This document shows positions 16,864 to 24,402 of a stretch of DNA of 48,198 nucleotides, piece after piece. The translations under genes and the position numbers were made by a program. Source of the stretch: Acidobacteriota bacterium. GTDB taxonomy: Bacteria > Acidobacteriota > Terriglobia > Bryobacterales > Bryobacteraceae. The stretch's first letter is position 1; every line of letters starts with the position of its first letter. The stretch is from NCBI GenBank assembly GCA_025354525.1, contig JANXMS010000392.1, positions 1 through 48,198 of the forward strand. Reading direction: 5' to 3'. The notes beneath the pieces were generated by a model that saw only the letters and a program-made list of their open reading frames with translations, was not told the DNA's origin and searched no databases.

Positions 16864-18109
16864 GCGCCCTCTTGCCGTAGCCGTTTTCTCCGCCCTCTCC
16901 ATCCTCGCCGCTGAGCCTGAAGCGCTTGCCCTCTCCGCGCTCATCCAATCCCGCCATCTCCCCTTCGGCACCGCCCTCGATCCCTTCTACGCCTCCCCTA
17001 CCTCATCCGAAATCACCGGCTATACCCGCTGCGGCGACTCCGCCCTCTGGACCGGCCACTACCTCGCCGCCGAAGCGTTCCGCTTTCGCGTCACCGCCTC
17101 CACGGACGCCCTCTCTAACGCAACCCGTGCCCTGGAAGGCCTCCAAGGCCTCGTCGACGTCACCGGCAACGACTCCCTCGCCCGCTGCCGCCTCGCTCTC
17201 AATTCGCCCTTCACCGCCGGCATCGAGCGCGAAGAAGCCGCCAACGGGATCTTCCGCAATCCCGCCCTCGGCTATTCGTGGGTCGGCAATCTATCTCGCG
17301 ACCAGTACCTCGGCGTATTCTTCGGCCTCAGCGTCGCCTACGAGCAGATCCCCTCCCTCCGACCCACCATCCGTCCCCTCGCCACCCGCCTCGCCAACTT
17401 CCTCATCGCCAGCAACTGGAGCAATCCCGTCTTCACCCTTCGCCCCGACCAGCAGCTCGCCATCCTCCAAATCGCCCGCCAAATCAACCCCGAACGCTTC
17501 ACTTCCACTTACGAAGTCGAGCGTTCTCGCCTCGCCGATTCCGTCTCCCTCCCCATCGCCTTCGATTCCCGCTCCACAAGTTCGTACTTCAAGTTCAACC
17601 TCATCTATATCTCCTTCTACTCGCTCATCCGTCTCGAGTCCTCCCCCACGAAGGCCACCTACGAACGCGCCTTCGCCATCGCCCGCCGCTACACCGCCAA
17701 CCATGAAAACCCCTTCTTCAACCTCATCGACCGCGCGCTCTCCACCCCCTACCAGCGCCGCGACGCCGAGTCTGTCGAACTCCTCGACCTCTGGCTGAAG
17801 CGCCCCCGTCGCGATTTCTTTGTCGACCGCCGCTCCGAAGTCCGCATCTGCGGAGACCAAGCCTGCGACCCCATACCCGTTGACCTCCGCACCCCCACCG
17901 ATTTCCTCTGGCAACGCAGCCCGTTCCAACTCTCGGGCGGAGGCGCTGGCACCATCGGCAACGCTGGCGTCGACTACATCCTCCCTTACTGGATGGCCCG
18001 TTACTACGGACTCATCCCCTCGCTAGGCGTCCCCGCGACCACGGCGCCCTTGGCCTCGCTCACGATCTGCAAAGGCTCCCAAACCGCCTTTGACCACTGC
18101 CGAAAGTAA
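16862..18109 (+). CDS. Exported protein of unknown function, helical-toroid type
   Basis: The 415-residue protein begins with a short signal-like segment (RPLAVAVFSALSILAA). A conserved-looking block TRCGDSALWTGHYLAAEAFR (about 59-78) and repeated helical pairs (SRDQYLGVFFGLSVAYE; FNLIYISFYSLIRLE) suggest an (alpha/alpha)-barrel-like fold as in some glycoside-processing enzymes. I do not recognise a named family or catalytic residues. The last 106 bp overlap the end of the convergent lipoprotein gene, so one of the two C-termini may be longer than in relatives. Start ATG 16862 is within a hairpin. Confidence 0.65.
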   Translation: MRPLAVAVFSALSILAAEPEALALSALIQSRHLPFGTALDPFYASPTSSEITGYTRCGDSALWTGHYLAAEAFRFRVTASTDALSNATRALEGLQGLVDVTGNDSLARCRLALNSPFTAGIEREEAANGIFRNPALGYSWVGNLSRDQYLGVFFGLSVAYEQIPSLRPTIRPLATRLANFLIASNWSNPVFTLRPDQQLAILQIARQINPERFTSTYEVERSRLADSVSLPIAFDSRSTSSYFKFNLIYISFYSLIRLESSPTKATYERAFAIARRYTANHENPFFNLIDRALSTPYQRRDAESVELLDLWLKRPRRDFFVDRRSEVRICGDQACDPIPVDLRTPTDFLWQRSPFQLSGGGAGTIGNAGVDYILPYWMARYYGLIPSLGVPATTAPLASLTICKGSQTAFDHCRK

Positions 18110-18567
18110 ACCGGCCAATCCCCCTCCGCATTGTCCAACCATCCCACCGATGGCTCGCCCTTCGCGTTCAGAGCCAAGCTCACCCCAGTCGCCGCACCCA
18201 TCTTCCGCGGAAACGGATACATCCCCGGATGGTTCCCTTGGTCCAGCCAGCCCTTCGCCTCCCGCCGTCTCACCCACACATCGGCCCGGGAGCCATACTG
18301 CTCCTCCCAAGCCAATACCGGCCTCCCCTGCGCATCCGCCACCAACGACGGGTTCCGCGAAGATCCGGTATTCGTCTGGCTCACATTCTCCACCTTCCCC
18401 CAACCCTTGCCGTCCCACCGCCGATAAACCGTTTCGTCGTTTCCGATCGACCGGTCCTGCCACCCCACCATCACGCCCCCCGACCCATCCACCGCCACTG
18501 CCGGAATCACTTCGGCGATTATGGAGCAACCTCCCGCCAACGCCGCGACTACCAACCAGCGCCACAT
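18004..18567 (-). CDS. Lipoprotein of unknown function, beta-propeller-like
   Basis: A 187-residue protein has a lipoprotein signal with lipobox LAGGC (cysteine at residue 14). The mature region has repeated strand-turn units with W-x-D/G patterns (GVMVGWQDRSIGNDETVYRR, GRPVLAWEEQYGSRADVWVR, GEPSVGWLDNAEGDWPVYFR), spaced about 45-50 residues, like partial blades of a propeller or sialidase-type repeats. The start ATG overlaps the stop of the upstream DUF1080 gene as TGATG, so they are translationally coupled. The 3' end overlaps the convergent gene by 106 bp. Confidence 0.6.
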   Translation of the reverse strand: MWRWLVVAALAGGCSIIAEVIPAVAVDGSGGVMVGWQDRSIGNDETVYRRWDGKGWGKVENVSQTNTGSSRNPSLVADAQGRPVLAWEEQYGSRADVWVRRREAKGWLDQGNHPGMYPFPRKMGAATGVSLALNAKGEPSVGWLDNAEGDWPVYFRQWSKAVWEPLQIVSEAKGAVVAGTPSEGMSP

Positions 18568-19121
18568 CAGTCCAACTTCTTAATCCGTATGTTCCGAAAC
18601 CGTACTTCCATCGCCGGCACCGCCTCCACCTCAAACGCCAGCAACCCCGCAAACCGCGAAGCTTCCAGACCCTCCCGCTTCACCTCCCCGTTCACCACCA
18701 CCTTCATCTTGCCGTCTTTGCAGGTCAGAAAATACTCCATCCATTCGTTGGTCTTCACGACCTTCTCCGCATCGGAGATCTCGACCATCGGCCCCGTCAC
18801 CACGCCCTCGGTCCGTTCCTCACCCTGCACCCACAGCTTCGCCCTGCCATTCCGCAGCCGCACTTCCATCCGCAGTTCGAAATCTTTGAACCGCTCCCCC
18901 CGATGAATCAGCGCCAAACTCCGACCCCGCCCGGTCATCTTGTCAGTCGATCCCCAGATCCGGCCGCCCTTCTCGATTTGCCAAACCTGCTCGTCCCCTT
19001 CCCAACGGCCAAACTCCTTTCCGTTAAACAGCGGCACGAATCCTTCGCCCGCCTCTCCCGGCATTAACACTTGCCCATGCAGTGTCATTATTGCCAAACT
19101 GAAAATTATCATCCAACGCAT
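18567..19121 (-). CDS. DUF1080 (3-keto-disaccharide hydrolase-like) protein
   Basis: A 184-residue exported protein: a signal peptide (MRWMIIFSLAIMTLHGQ) is followed by a DUF1080 beta-sandwich with the hallmark FVPLFNGKEFGRWEGDEQVW, a central GERFKDFELRMEVRL, and a final AMEVRFRNIRIKKL. The family is related to concanavalin-like lectins, and members have been described as 3-keto-disaccharide hydrolases acting on oxidised sugars in the periplasm. Start ATG 19121 is divergent from the molybdenum hydroxylase operon with 24 bp between start codons. It is coupled to the downstream lipoprotein gene. Confidence 0.85.
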   Translation of the reverse strand: MRWMIIFSLAIMTLHGQVLMPGEAGEGFVPLFNGKEFGRWEGDEQVWQIEKGGRIWGSTDKMTGRGRSLALIHRGERFKDFELRMEVRLRNGRAKLWVQGEERTEGVVTGPMVEISDAEKVVKTNEWMEYFLTCKDGKMKVVVNGEVKREGLEASRFAGLLAFEVEAVPAMEVRFRNIRIKKLD

Positions 19122-19132
19122 CTTCTCAAAGG

Positions 19133-19138
19133 TACACT
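19133..19138 (+). promoter_or_regulatory. Candidate -10 element, leaderless start of hydroxylase operon
   Basis: TACACT lies 7 nt before the GTG at 19146 inside a 24-bp divergent intergenic gap, so transcription would begin at or next to the start codon. No clear Shine-Dalgarno precedes that GTG. No convincing -35 was found. Confidence 0.35.
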
Positions 19139-19145
19139 AAACGAT

Positions 19146-20012
19146 GTGAAAGCCTTCGACTATACCGCTCCCGCCACCCTCCCGGAAGCCGTCGGTCTGC
19201 TCGTGAGTCAACCCTCCGCCCGGCTTCTCGCCGGCGGGACGGACCTTATCGTGCAACTCCGCTCCGGCCGCAAAGAAGCTGATCTCGTCATCGACATCAA
19301 GAAGATTCCGGAACTCAACGCGCTCGACTTCGACCCCATCGCTGGGCTCACCATCGGTGCCGCCGTCCCCTGTTACCGCCTCACCGCGCACCTGGTGATT
19401 CAATCGCACTTCCCGGCCCTCGCTGAAGTCGCCTCCTGGATCGGCGGTACCCAGATTCAAGGCCGGGCTTCGATCGGCGGCAATCTGTGCAACGCCGCCC
19501 CCAGCGCTGACTCCATCCCCCTCCTCATCGCTCTCGGAGCGACGGCGCTCATCGCCGGACCCGGCGGTCGCCGCACCGTCGCCATCGAAGACTTCTGCAC
19601 CGCCCCCGGCCGCAACCAACTGGCCTCTGGCGAACTCCTCGTCTCTATCCAAATCCCCACTCCAGCGCCCCACTCCGGCGCAGCCTACCTCCGCTTCATC
19701 CCGCGCAATGAAATGGATATCGCCGTCGTCGGCGCTGGCGTCGCTGTCACCATTGCCGATGGCGTCTTCACCGCCGCCCGCATCGCGCTCTCCGCCGTCG
19801 CTCCCACGCCGCTCTTCGTCCCCGCCGCCGGTGCCGCGCTCGTCGGCCAACCCGTCGCCCCCGCGGCGCTCGAAGCCGCTGCGCAGATCGCCCAATCCGC
19901 CGCCGCCCCCATCTCCGACATGCGCGGCACCGCCGCCTATCGCAAACACCTCTGCGCAGTGATGACTCGCCGCGCTCTCGAAATCGCCGTTACCCGAGCC
20001 CAGGAAAACTAA
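19146..20012 (+). CDS. Molybdenum hydroxylase FAD-binding subunit
   Basis: This is the medium, FAD-binding subunit of a xanthine-dehydrogenase-family enzyme (CoxM/XdhB type), passing electrons from the FeS subunit. Of 288 residues, FAD-binding segments are RLLAGGTDLIVQLRSG (near 25-40), TIGAAVP and the conserved IGGNLCNAAPSADSIP (about 115-130); the C-terminal CO_deh_flav domain ends near RGTAAYRKHL. The start GTG 19146 matches the family N-terminus (VKAFDYTAPATLPEAV). The open frame to 19071 would overlap the divergent gene and lacks a signal. The FeS subunit gene follows after 1 nt. Confidence 0.85.
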   Translation: MKAFDYTAPATLPEAVGLLVSQPSARLLAGGTDLIVQLRSGRKEADLVIDIKKIPELNALDFDPIAGLTIGAAVPCYRLTAHLVIQSHFPALAEVASWIGGTQIQGRASIGGNLCNAAPSADSIPLLIALGATALIAGPGGRRTVAIEDFCTAPGRNQLASGELLVSIQIPTPAPHSGAAYLRFIPRNEMDIAVVGAGVAVTIADGVFTAARIALSAVAPTPLFVPAAGAALVGQPVAPAALEAAAQIAQSAAAPISDMRGTAAYRKHLCAVMTRRALEIAVTRAQEN

Positions 20013-20013
20013 C

Positions 20014-20499
20014 ATGGCCCCCAAAGTTCAAGTCCAAACCACCATCAACAACGAGCCCGTTCAATTCCTCTGCGAACCCCGCCAATCGCTCCTTGAGTGC
20101 CTTCGTGACGTCGTCGGCCTCACCGGCACCAAAGAAGGCTGCGGCGATGGCAACTGCGGCTCCTGCACCATAAAACTCGGCGACCGCATCGTCACCTCCT
20201 GCCTCGTCCTCGGCGTCGAAGCCGAAGGCGAAACCATCACGACGATCGAAGGCCTCGCTCACGGCAACACCCTCCACCCCCTGCAAAAAGCCTTCCTCGA
20301 ACACGCCGCCCTCCAATGCGGCATCTGCACCCCCGGCTTTTTAATCGCCGCCGACGCCCTCCTCCAGAAGCACCCCCATCCCACCGAGGACCAAACCCGC
20401 TTCTGGCTCTCGAACAACCTCTGCCGCTGCACCGGCTACGACAAAATCATCCGCGCCGTCCAAGCCGCCGCCGTCGAAATCCACGGAGCCCCCCAATGA
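20014..20499 (+). CDS. Molybdenum hydroxylase [2Fe-2S] subunit
   Basis: The small subunit (CoxS/XdhC type) has 161 residues and two [2Fe-2S] sites. The N-terminal plant-ferredoxin-type cluster has Cys43, Cys48, Cys51 and Cys63 (GCGDGNCGSCTIKLG). The C-terminal helical cluster has CGICTPGF and NNLCRCTGYD. All expected cysteines are present. It relays electrons between the molybdopterin and FAD subunits. Its stop overlaps the large-subunit ATG as ATGA. Confidence 0.92.
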   Translation: MAPKVQVQTTINNEPVQFLCEPRQSLLECLRDVVGLTGTKEGCGDGNCGSCTIKLGDRIVTSCLVLGVEAEGETITTIEGLAHGNTLHPLQKAFLEHAALQCGICTPGFLIAADALLQKHPHPTEDQTRFWLSNNLCRCTGYDKIIRAVQAAAVEIHGAPQ

Positions 20500-22694
20500 G
20501 CGTCACCCCCTATAACGTCCTCGGCACCCGCCCCATCCGTCACGACGGTGCCGACAAAGTCACCGGTCGCGCCCTCTACGGCGCTGACCTCCAGCTCGCC
20601 CGCATGGTCCACGGCGCGATTCTCCGCAGCCCCCATGCCCACGCGCGCATCCTCCGCCTCGATACTTCCAAAGCCGCAGCCCTCCCCGGCGTCTTCGCCG
20701 TCGTCACCGCCGCCGACTTCCCCCCCGCCGCCGCCGACAAAATCGTCGACTTCGGGGAAGGCGACATGCTCCTGTCTTCCCTCCGCGGCAACATCCTCGC
20801 TTCCGGCAAAGTGCTCTATAGCGGTCATGCCGTCGCCGCCGTCGCCGCCGTCAACGCCCACGTCGCCGCCGAAGCCGTAGCGCTCATCGAAGTCGATTAC
20901 GAACCGCTGCCCTGCGTCCTCACCGCGCCCGCCGCCATGGCCCCCGGCGCACCCCTGCTTCACGAAGGCCTCGCCAACGGCAACGTCGCCGAATACATCC
21001 GCCACGAGATCGGCGACCTCACCGCCGGCTTCGCCGCTGCCACCGTTATCGTCGAACGCGAGTTCGACACCGCCACCGTCCACCAGGGTTACATCGAGCC
21101 GCAGAACGCCACAGCTTTTTGGAGCTCCGACGGCCGCGTCCACATTTGGTGCAGCACCCAGGGCAGCTTCGTCGCCCGCGACGCCACCGCCGCCGTGCTC
21201 GATCTCCCCGTCTCCCAAGTCAAGGTCACCCCCATGGAGATCGGCGGTGGCTTCGGCGGCAAAATCAACGTCTACCTCGAACCGGTCGCCGCCCTACTGT
21301 CGAAAAAGTCGGGCCGCCCCGTCAAAATCGTCATGTCGCGCCGCGATGTTTTCACCGGCACTGGGCCCACTCCCGGCTCCCGCGTCCGCGTCAAAATCGG
21401 CGTCGACACCGCTGGGAAAATCACCGCCGCCCAAGCCTGGCTTGCCTATGAAGCCGGCGCTTATCCCGGCGCCATGGTCGGTCCCGGTGCCATGACCGTC
21501 TTCGCCTGCTACGACATCGAAAACGTTCTCATCGAAGGCTTCGACGTCGTAGTCAACAAGCCCTCCACCGCCGCCTATCGCGCCCCCGGCGCTCCCAACG
21601 CGGCGCTGGCCACGGAAACCATCCTCGACGAAATCGCCGAAAAGCTCGGCATCGACCCGCTCGAACTCCGCCTCCGCAATGCCGCCAAAGAAGGCACCCG
21701 TCGCGCCGACGGCCCGCGCTATAAACGCATTGGCTGCGTCGAAGTCATCGAGGCCATGCACGCCTCGGCCCATTACAACGCCCCGCTCCCCGGCCCCCAC
21801 TGCGGCCGAGGCGTCGCCATCGGCTACTGGTTCAACATCGGCCTACCCTCCTCCGCCACGCTTTCGGTCAACGCCGACGGCACCGTCAACCTGATCGAAG
21901 GCTCCACCGACATCGGTGGCTCCCGCACGTCGCTTTCTATGCAAGCCGCTGAGGTCCTCGGCATCCGCGCCGAAGACGTCCATCCCACGATCGTCGATAC
22001 CGATTCGGTCGGTTACACCGGCGTCACTGGCGGCAGCCGAACGACGTTCGCCACCGGCCTCGCCGTCTATGAGGCCGCGCAAGACGTCGTCACCCAGATG
22101 AAGGCCCGCGCCGCCACGCTCTGGACCGCCGAGGAAGTCGACTTCTCAGGCGGGATCTTCTCCTCCGGCCCAAACACCCTGACGTTCGCCCAACTCGCCG
22201 CCCAACTCGGCGCAACGGGCGGCCCCGTCGTCGGCAGCGCCGCCGTCAATCCCCGCGGCGCCGGCGGCTCGGTCGCCGGCCTCATCATCGATCTCAAAGT
22301 CGATCCCGAAACCGGCAAGACCGACGTCCTCCGCGTCACCTCCGTCCAGGATGCTGGAAAAGCCATCCACCCCGCCTACGTCGAAGGACAAATGCAAGGC
22401 GGCACCGCCCAAGGCATCGGATGGGCGCTCAACGAAGAGTACTTCATGGATGCCTCCGGCGACATGCGCAATTCGAGCTATCTCGACTACCGTATGCCCA
22501 CCGCCCTCGACCTCCCCATGATCGATACCATCATCGTCGAAGTGCCCAACCCCGGCCATCCCTTCGGCGTCCGCGGCGTCGGCGAAGCCAACATCATCCC
22601 GCCCCTCCCGGCTGTCGCCAACGCCCTTTACCGCGCCATCGGACGACGGCTCAATTCGGTTCCTATGAACCCAGCCACCATTCTCAACCTCTGA
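20496..22694 (+). CDS. Molybdenum hydroxylase large (molybdopterin-binding) subunit
   Basis: The catalytic subunit has 732 residues. It starts RPIRHDGADKVTGRALYGAD, the family N-terminus. Cofactor-binding motifs include IGGGFGGK and GVRGVGEANIIPPLPA, whose GVGE glutamate is the expected catalytic base. The active-site loop reads AYRAPGAPNA, unlike the AYXCSFR of form I CO dehydrogenase, so CO oxidation is unlikely; an aldehyde, purine or N-heterocycle is more plausible. The start is ATG 20496 in an ATGA overlap; the longer frame upstream is a shadow of the FeS gene. Its stop overlaps the MoaD-like gene by one base (TGATG). Confidence 0.9.
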   Translation: MSVTPYNVLGTRPIRHDGADKVTGRALYGADLQLARMVHGAILRSPHAHARILRLDTSKAAALPGVFAVVTAADFPPAAADKIVDFGEGDMLLSSLRGNILASGKVLYSGHAVAAVAAVNAHVAAEAVALIEVDYEPLPCVLTAPAAMAPGAPLLHEGLANGNVAEYIRHEIGDLTAGFAAATVIVEREFDTATVHQGYIEPQNATAFWSSDGRVHIWCSTQGSFVARDATAAVLDLPVSQVKVTPMEIGGGFGGKINVYLEPVAALLSKKSGRPVKIVMSRRDVFTGTGPTPGSRVRVKIGVDTAGKITAAQAWLAYEAGAYPGAMVGPGAMTVFACYDIENVLIEGFDVVVNKPSTAAYRAPGAPNAALATETILDEIAEKLGIDPLELRLRNAAKEGTRRADGPRYKRIGCVEVIEAMHASAHYNAPLPGPHCGRGVAIGYWFNIGLPSSATLSVNADGTVNLIEGSTDIGGSRTSLSMQAAEVLGIRAEDVHPTIVDTDSVGYTGVTGGSRTTFATGLAVYEAAQDVVTQMKARAATLWTAEEVDFSGGIFSSGPNTLTFAQLAAQLGATGGPVVGSAAVNPRGAGGSVAGLIIDLKVDPETGKTDVLRVTSVQDAGKAIHPAYVEGQMQGGTAQGIGWALNEEYFMDASGDMRNSSYLDYRMPTALDLPMIDTIIVEVPNPGHPFGVRGVGEANIIPPLPAVANALYRAIGRRLNSVPMNPATILNL

Positions 22695-22942
22695 TGGCCA
22701 CCGTCTTCATCCCCACCGTCGTCCGCCCCCGCCTCAATGGCCTCGCTCAACTCGAGGCCACCGGCTCAACCGTCGGGGAACTGCTCATCGACCTCGAAAC
22801 TCGTTACCCCGGCCTCTCGCAGCATCTGCTCCGCCCCAACCTCGCCATCTCCGTCGATGACGAGGTCACCCCTCTCGGCGTGCTCGAACCAGTCCGCCCG
22901 GACTCCGAAGTCCACTTCATCGCCGCCATCTCCGGCGGCTAA
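22694..22942 (+). CDS. MoaD/ThiS-like sulfur-carrier protein of the hydroxylase operon
   Basis: An 82-residue ubiquitin-fold protein ending in Ile-Ser-Gly-Gly. It has the MoaD pattern of early VVRPRLNGLAQLE, a helix VGELLIDLETRYPGL, AISVDDEVTP and final EVHFIAAISGG. The free C-terminal Gly-Gly fits a carrier that is adenylated and thiocarboxylated. Its place as the last gene of a molybdenum hydroxylase operon suggests a role in molybdopterin synthesis for this enzyme. Its TGATG overlap with the large subunit shows coupling. Its stop overlaps that of the convergent gene. Confidence 0.8.
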   Translation: MATVFIPTVVRPRLNGLAQLEATGSTVGELLIDLETRYPGLSQHLLRPNLAISVDDEVTPLGVLEPVRPDSEVHFIAAISGG

Positions 22943-24384
22943 CTCTTCCTCTCTTTCTCCCGCCAACCGAAGAACCGCCGCTTCTTGATCACCTCAGCGA
23001 TATCCGGCGGAACCATCTCTTCCCACGAATCGTCCTGGTCCTTGATCCGTCGCAGCACGTCGCGCGAATAGATGTGCAGCACGCTTTTGTCGTAGTTCTC
23101 CATCGACCGAATCCGCCCTCGCTCCACCAAGTGCCGATAGAGGTTCCGCAATTGCTCCGGCATCTCAATGTTCTCTGCCGTCGTCAATTGCCCCGTCGCT
23201 TGCTCCAGCAACGGATAGACATAAACCCGCAAATCCCGTGTGAACAACCGACCAAACGCCTCGAGAATCCCACCCTCCAGGCCCTCGTAATACTCCTCGG
23301 TGAAAAGGTCGCGCACGCTCTGCGCCCCCATCGTCACCGCGATCGGTTCGTTCGTATATGTCCCCAGGTAAGCCGCCAGCCGATAGTATTCGAAGTAGTC
23401 GGAAATCAGCACCGTCTTGCCGGCCGTCGACAGCAGATCCGCCCGCGCCAGAAAATCGCGCAGGTCGATATCCCCCGACGCAAGCAGGTTCCGCATCGTG
23501 ATTTCCATCAGTTCGACGACATCTTTCCCCTTCACCTCCGGCTCTTGCATGAACTGCTCGCGCGCACTCTCGATCATGTCGATGTTCACTTTCGTCACCG
23601 GCCGAAAGCTCCCGCGTTCCACCAGCACCGGCTTCTTCCGCAACACCTCCGACGGTTGCAGCACGTCGCCCTTCGGCCCGAACATCGCCGCCCCGCTTAG
23701 CCCCAACTGCACCAGCTTCAAGCTCATCACCCGGTTGTCAACTCGGCGGAATTCAATCCCCGAGAAGTCGATCATGTCGATTTCCAACCGGTCCGTCGTC
23801 AAGTTGTCGAGCAGCGATTCCAACATCAGGTTCGGCGTGTGATGCAGGAAAAACGCCGCATATAACAGATTCACGCCGACAATCCCCAGCGCCTCCTGCT
23901 GCAATGGATTCTCCCGATCAAGCATCCGGACGTGCAAAATAATAGTGTTGTCCGCGTCCCCCGGGAACGCCTGGTACTTCACCCCCATCCACCCATGGCA
24001 CTCGTTGGTGCCCTTAAAGTTCAGCGCCGAAACCGTATCCGCGAAGGTGAAAAACGCCGTCGTATCGCCCCGCGAAGTCCCCAACCTCTCCACGTTCAAG
24101 CTGTGCTCATAGTCGAGCATCCGTTCAAGCCGTTCCCGCGAAACATACCGCTTGCACTTGCCGTAAATCGCGTCGCTGACGGTCATGTCGTAAGCCGAGA
24201 TCGACTTCGAAATCGTCCCCGCCGCCGCGCCCACTTTGAAGAACCACCGCGCCACCTCTTGCCCCGCCCCGATCTCGGCAAACGTGCCGTATCGCACGGG
24301 GTCTAGATTGATACTCAACGCCTTCTGATGCGTGCTCAGCCGCTGACGTTCCGCTTGCAGATTAGTTCCCGAAGTTGTACCCAT
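22939..24384 (-). CDS. Conserved protein of unknown function
   Basis: A 481-residue soluble-looking protein with no signal peptide or membrane helix. It has a strongly conserved-looking N-terminus (ALSINLDPVRYGTFAEIGAG, then QEVARWFFKVGAAAGTISKS and ISAYDMTVSDAIYG) that I recognise from a widespread bacterial family sometimes annotated loosely as a nicotinate-nucleotide adenylyltransferase. I see no nucleotidyltransferase HxGH motif to support that name. A Lys/Arg-rich tail ends the protein. It is the last gene after the Oar receptor, 18 nt downstream, so it is likely co-transcribed with an outer-membrane receptor despite being cytoplasmic. Confidence 0.65.
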   Translation of the reverse strand: MGTTSGTNLQAERQRLSTHQKALSINLDPVRYGTFAEIGAGQEVARWFFKVGAAAGTISKSISAYDMTVSDAIYGKCKRYVSRERLERMLDYEHSLNVERLGTSRGDTTAFFTFADTVSALNFKGTNECHGWMGVKYQAFPGDADNTIILHVRMLDRENPLQQEALGIVGVNLLYAAFFLHHTPNLMLESLLDNLTTDRLEIDMIDFSGIEFRRVDNRVMSLKLVQLGLSGAAMFGPKGDVLQPSEVLRKKPVLVERGSFRPVTKVNIDMIESAREQFMQEPEVKGKDVVELMEITMRNLLASGDIDLRDFLARADLLSTAGKTVLISDYFEYYRLAAYLGTYTNEPIAVTMGAQSVRDLFTEEYYEGLEGGILEAFGRLFTRDLRVYVYPLLEQATGQLTTAENIEMPEQLRNLYRHLVERGRIRSMENYDKSVLHIYSRDVLRRIKDQDDSWEEMVPPDIAEVIKKRRFFGWREKERKS

Positions 24385-24402
24385 GCCCCTAAGTCTAGCG
24401 GC

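Noticed and set aside
20496-22694. Carbon monoxide dehydrogenase (CoxL form I)
   Set aside because: The active-site loop reads AYRAPGAPNA in place of AYXCSFR.
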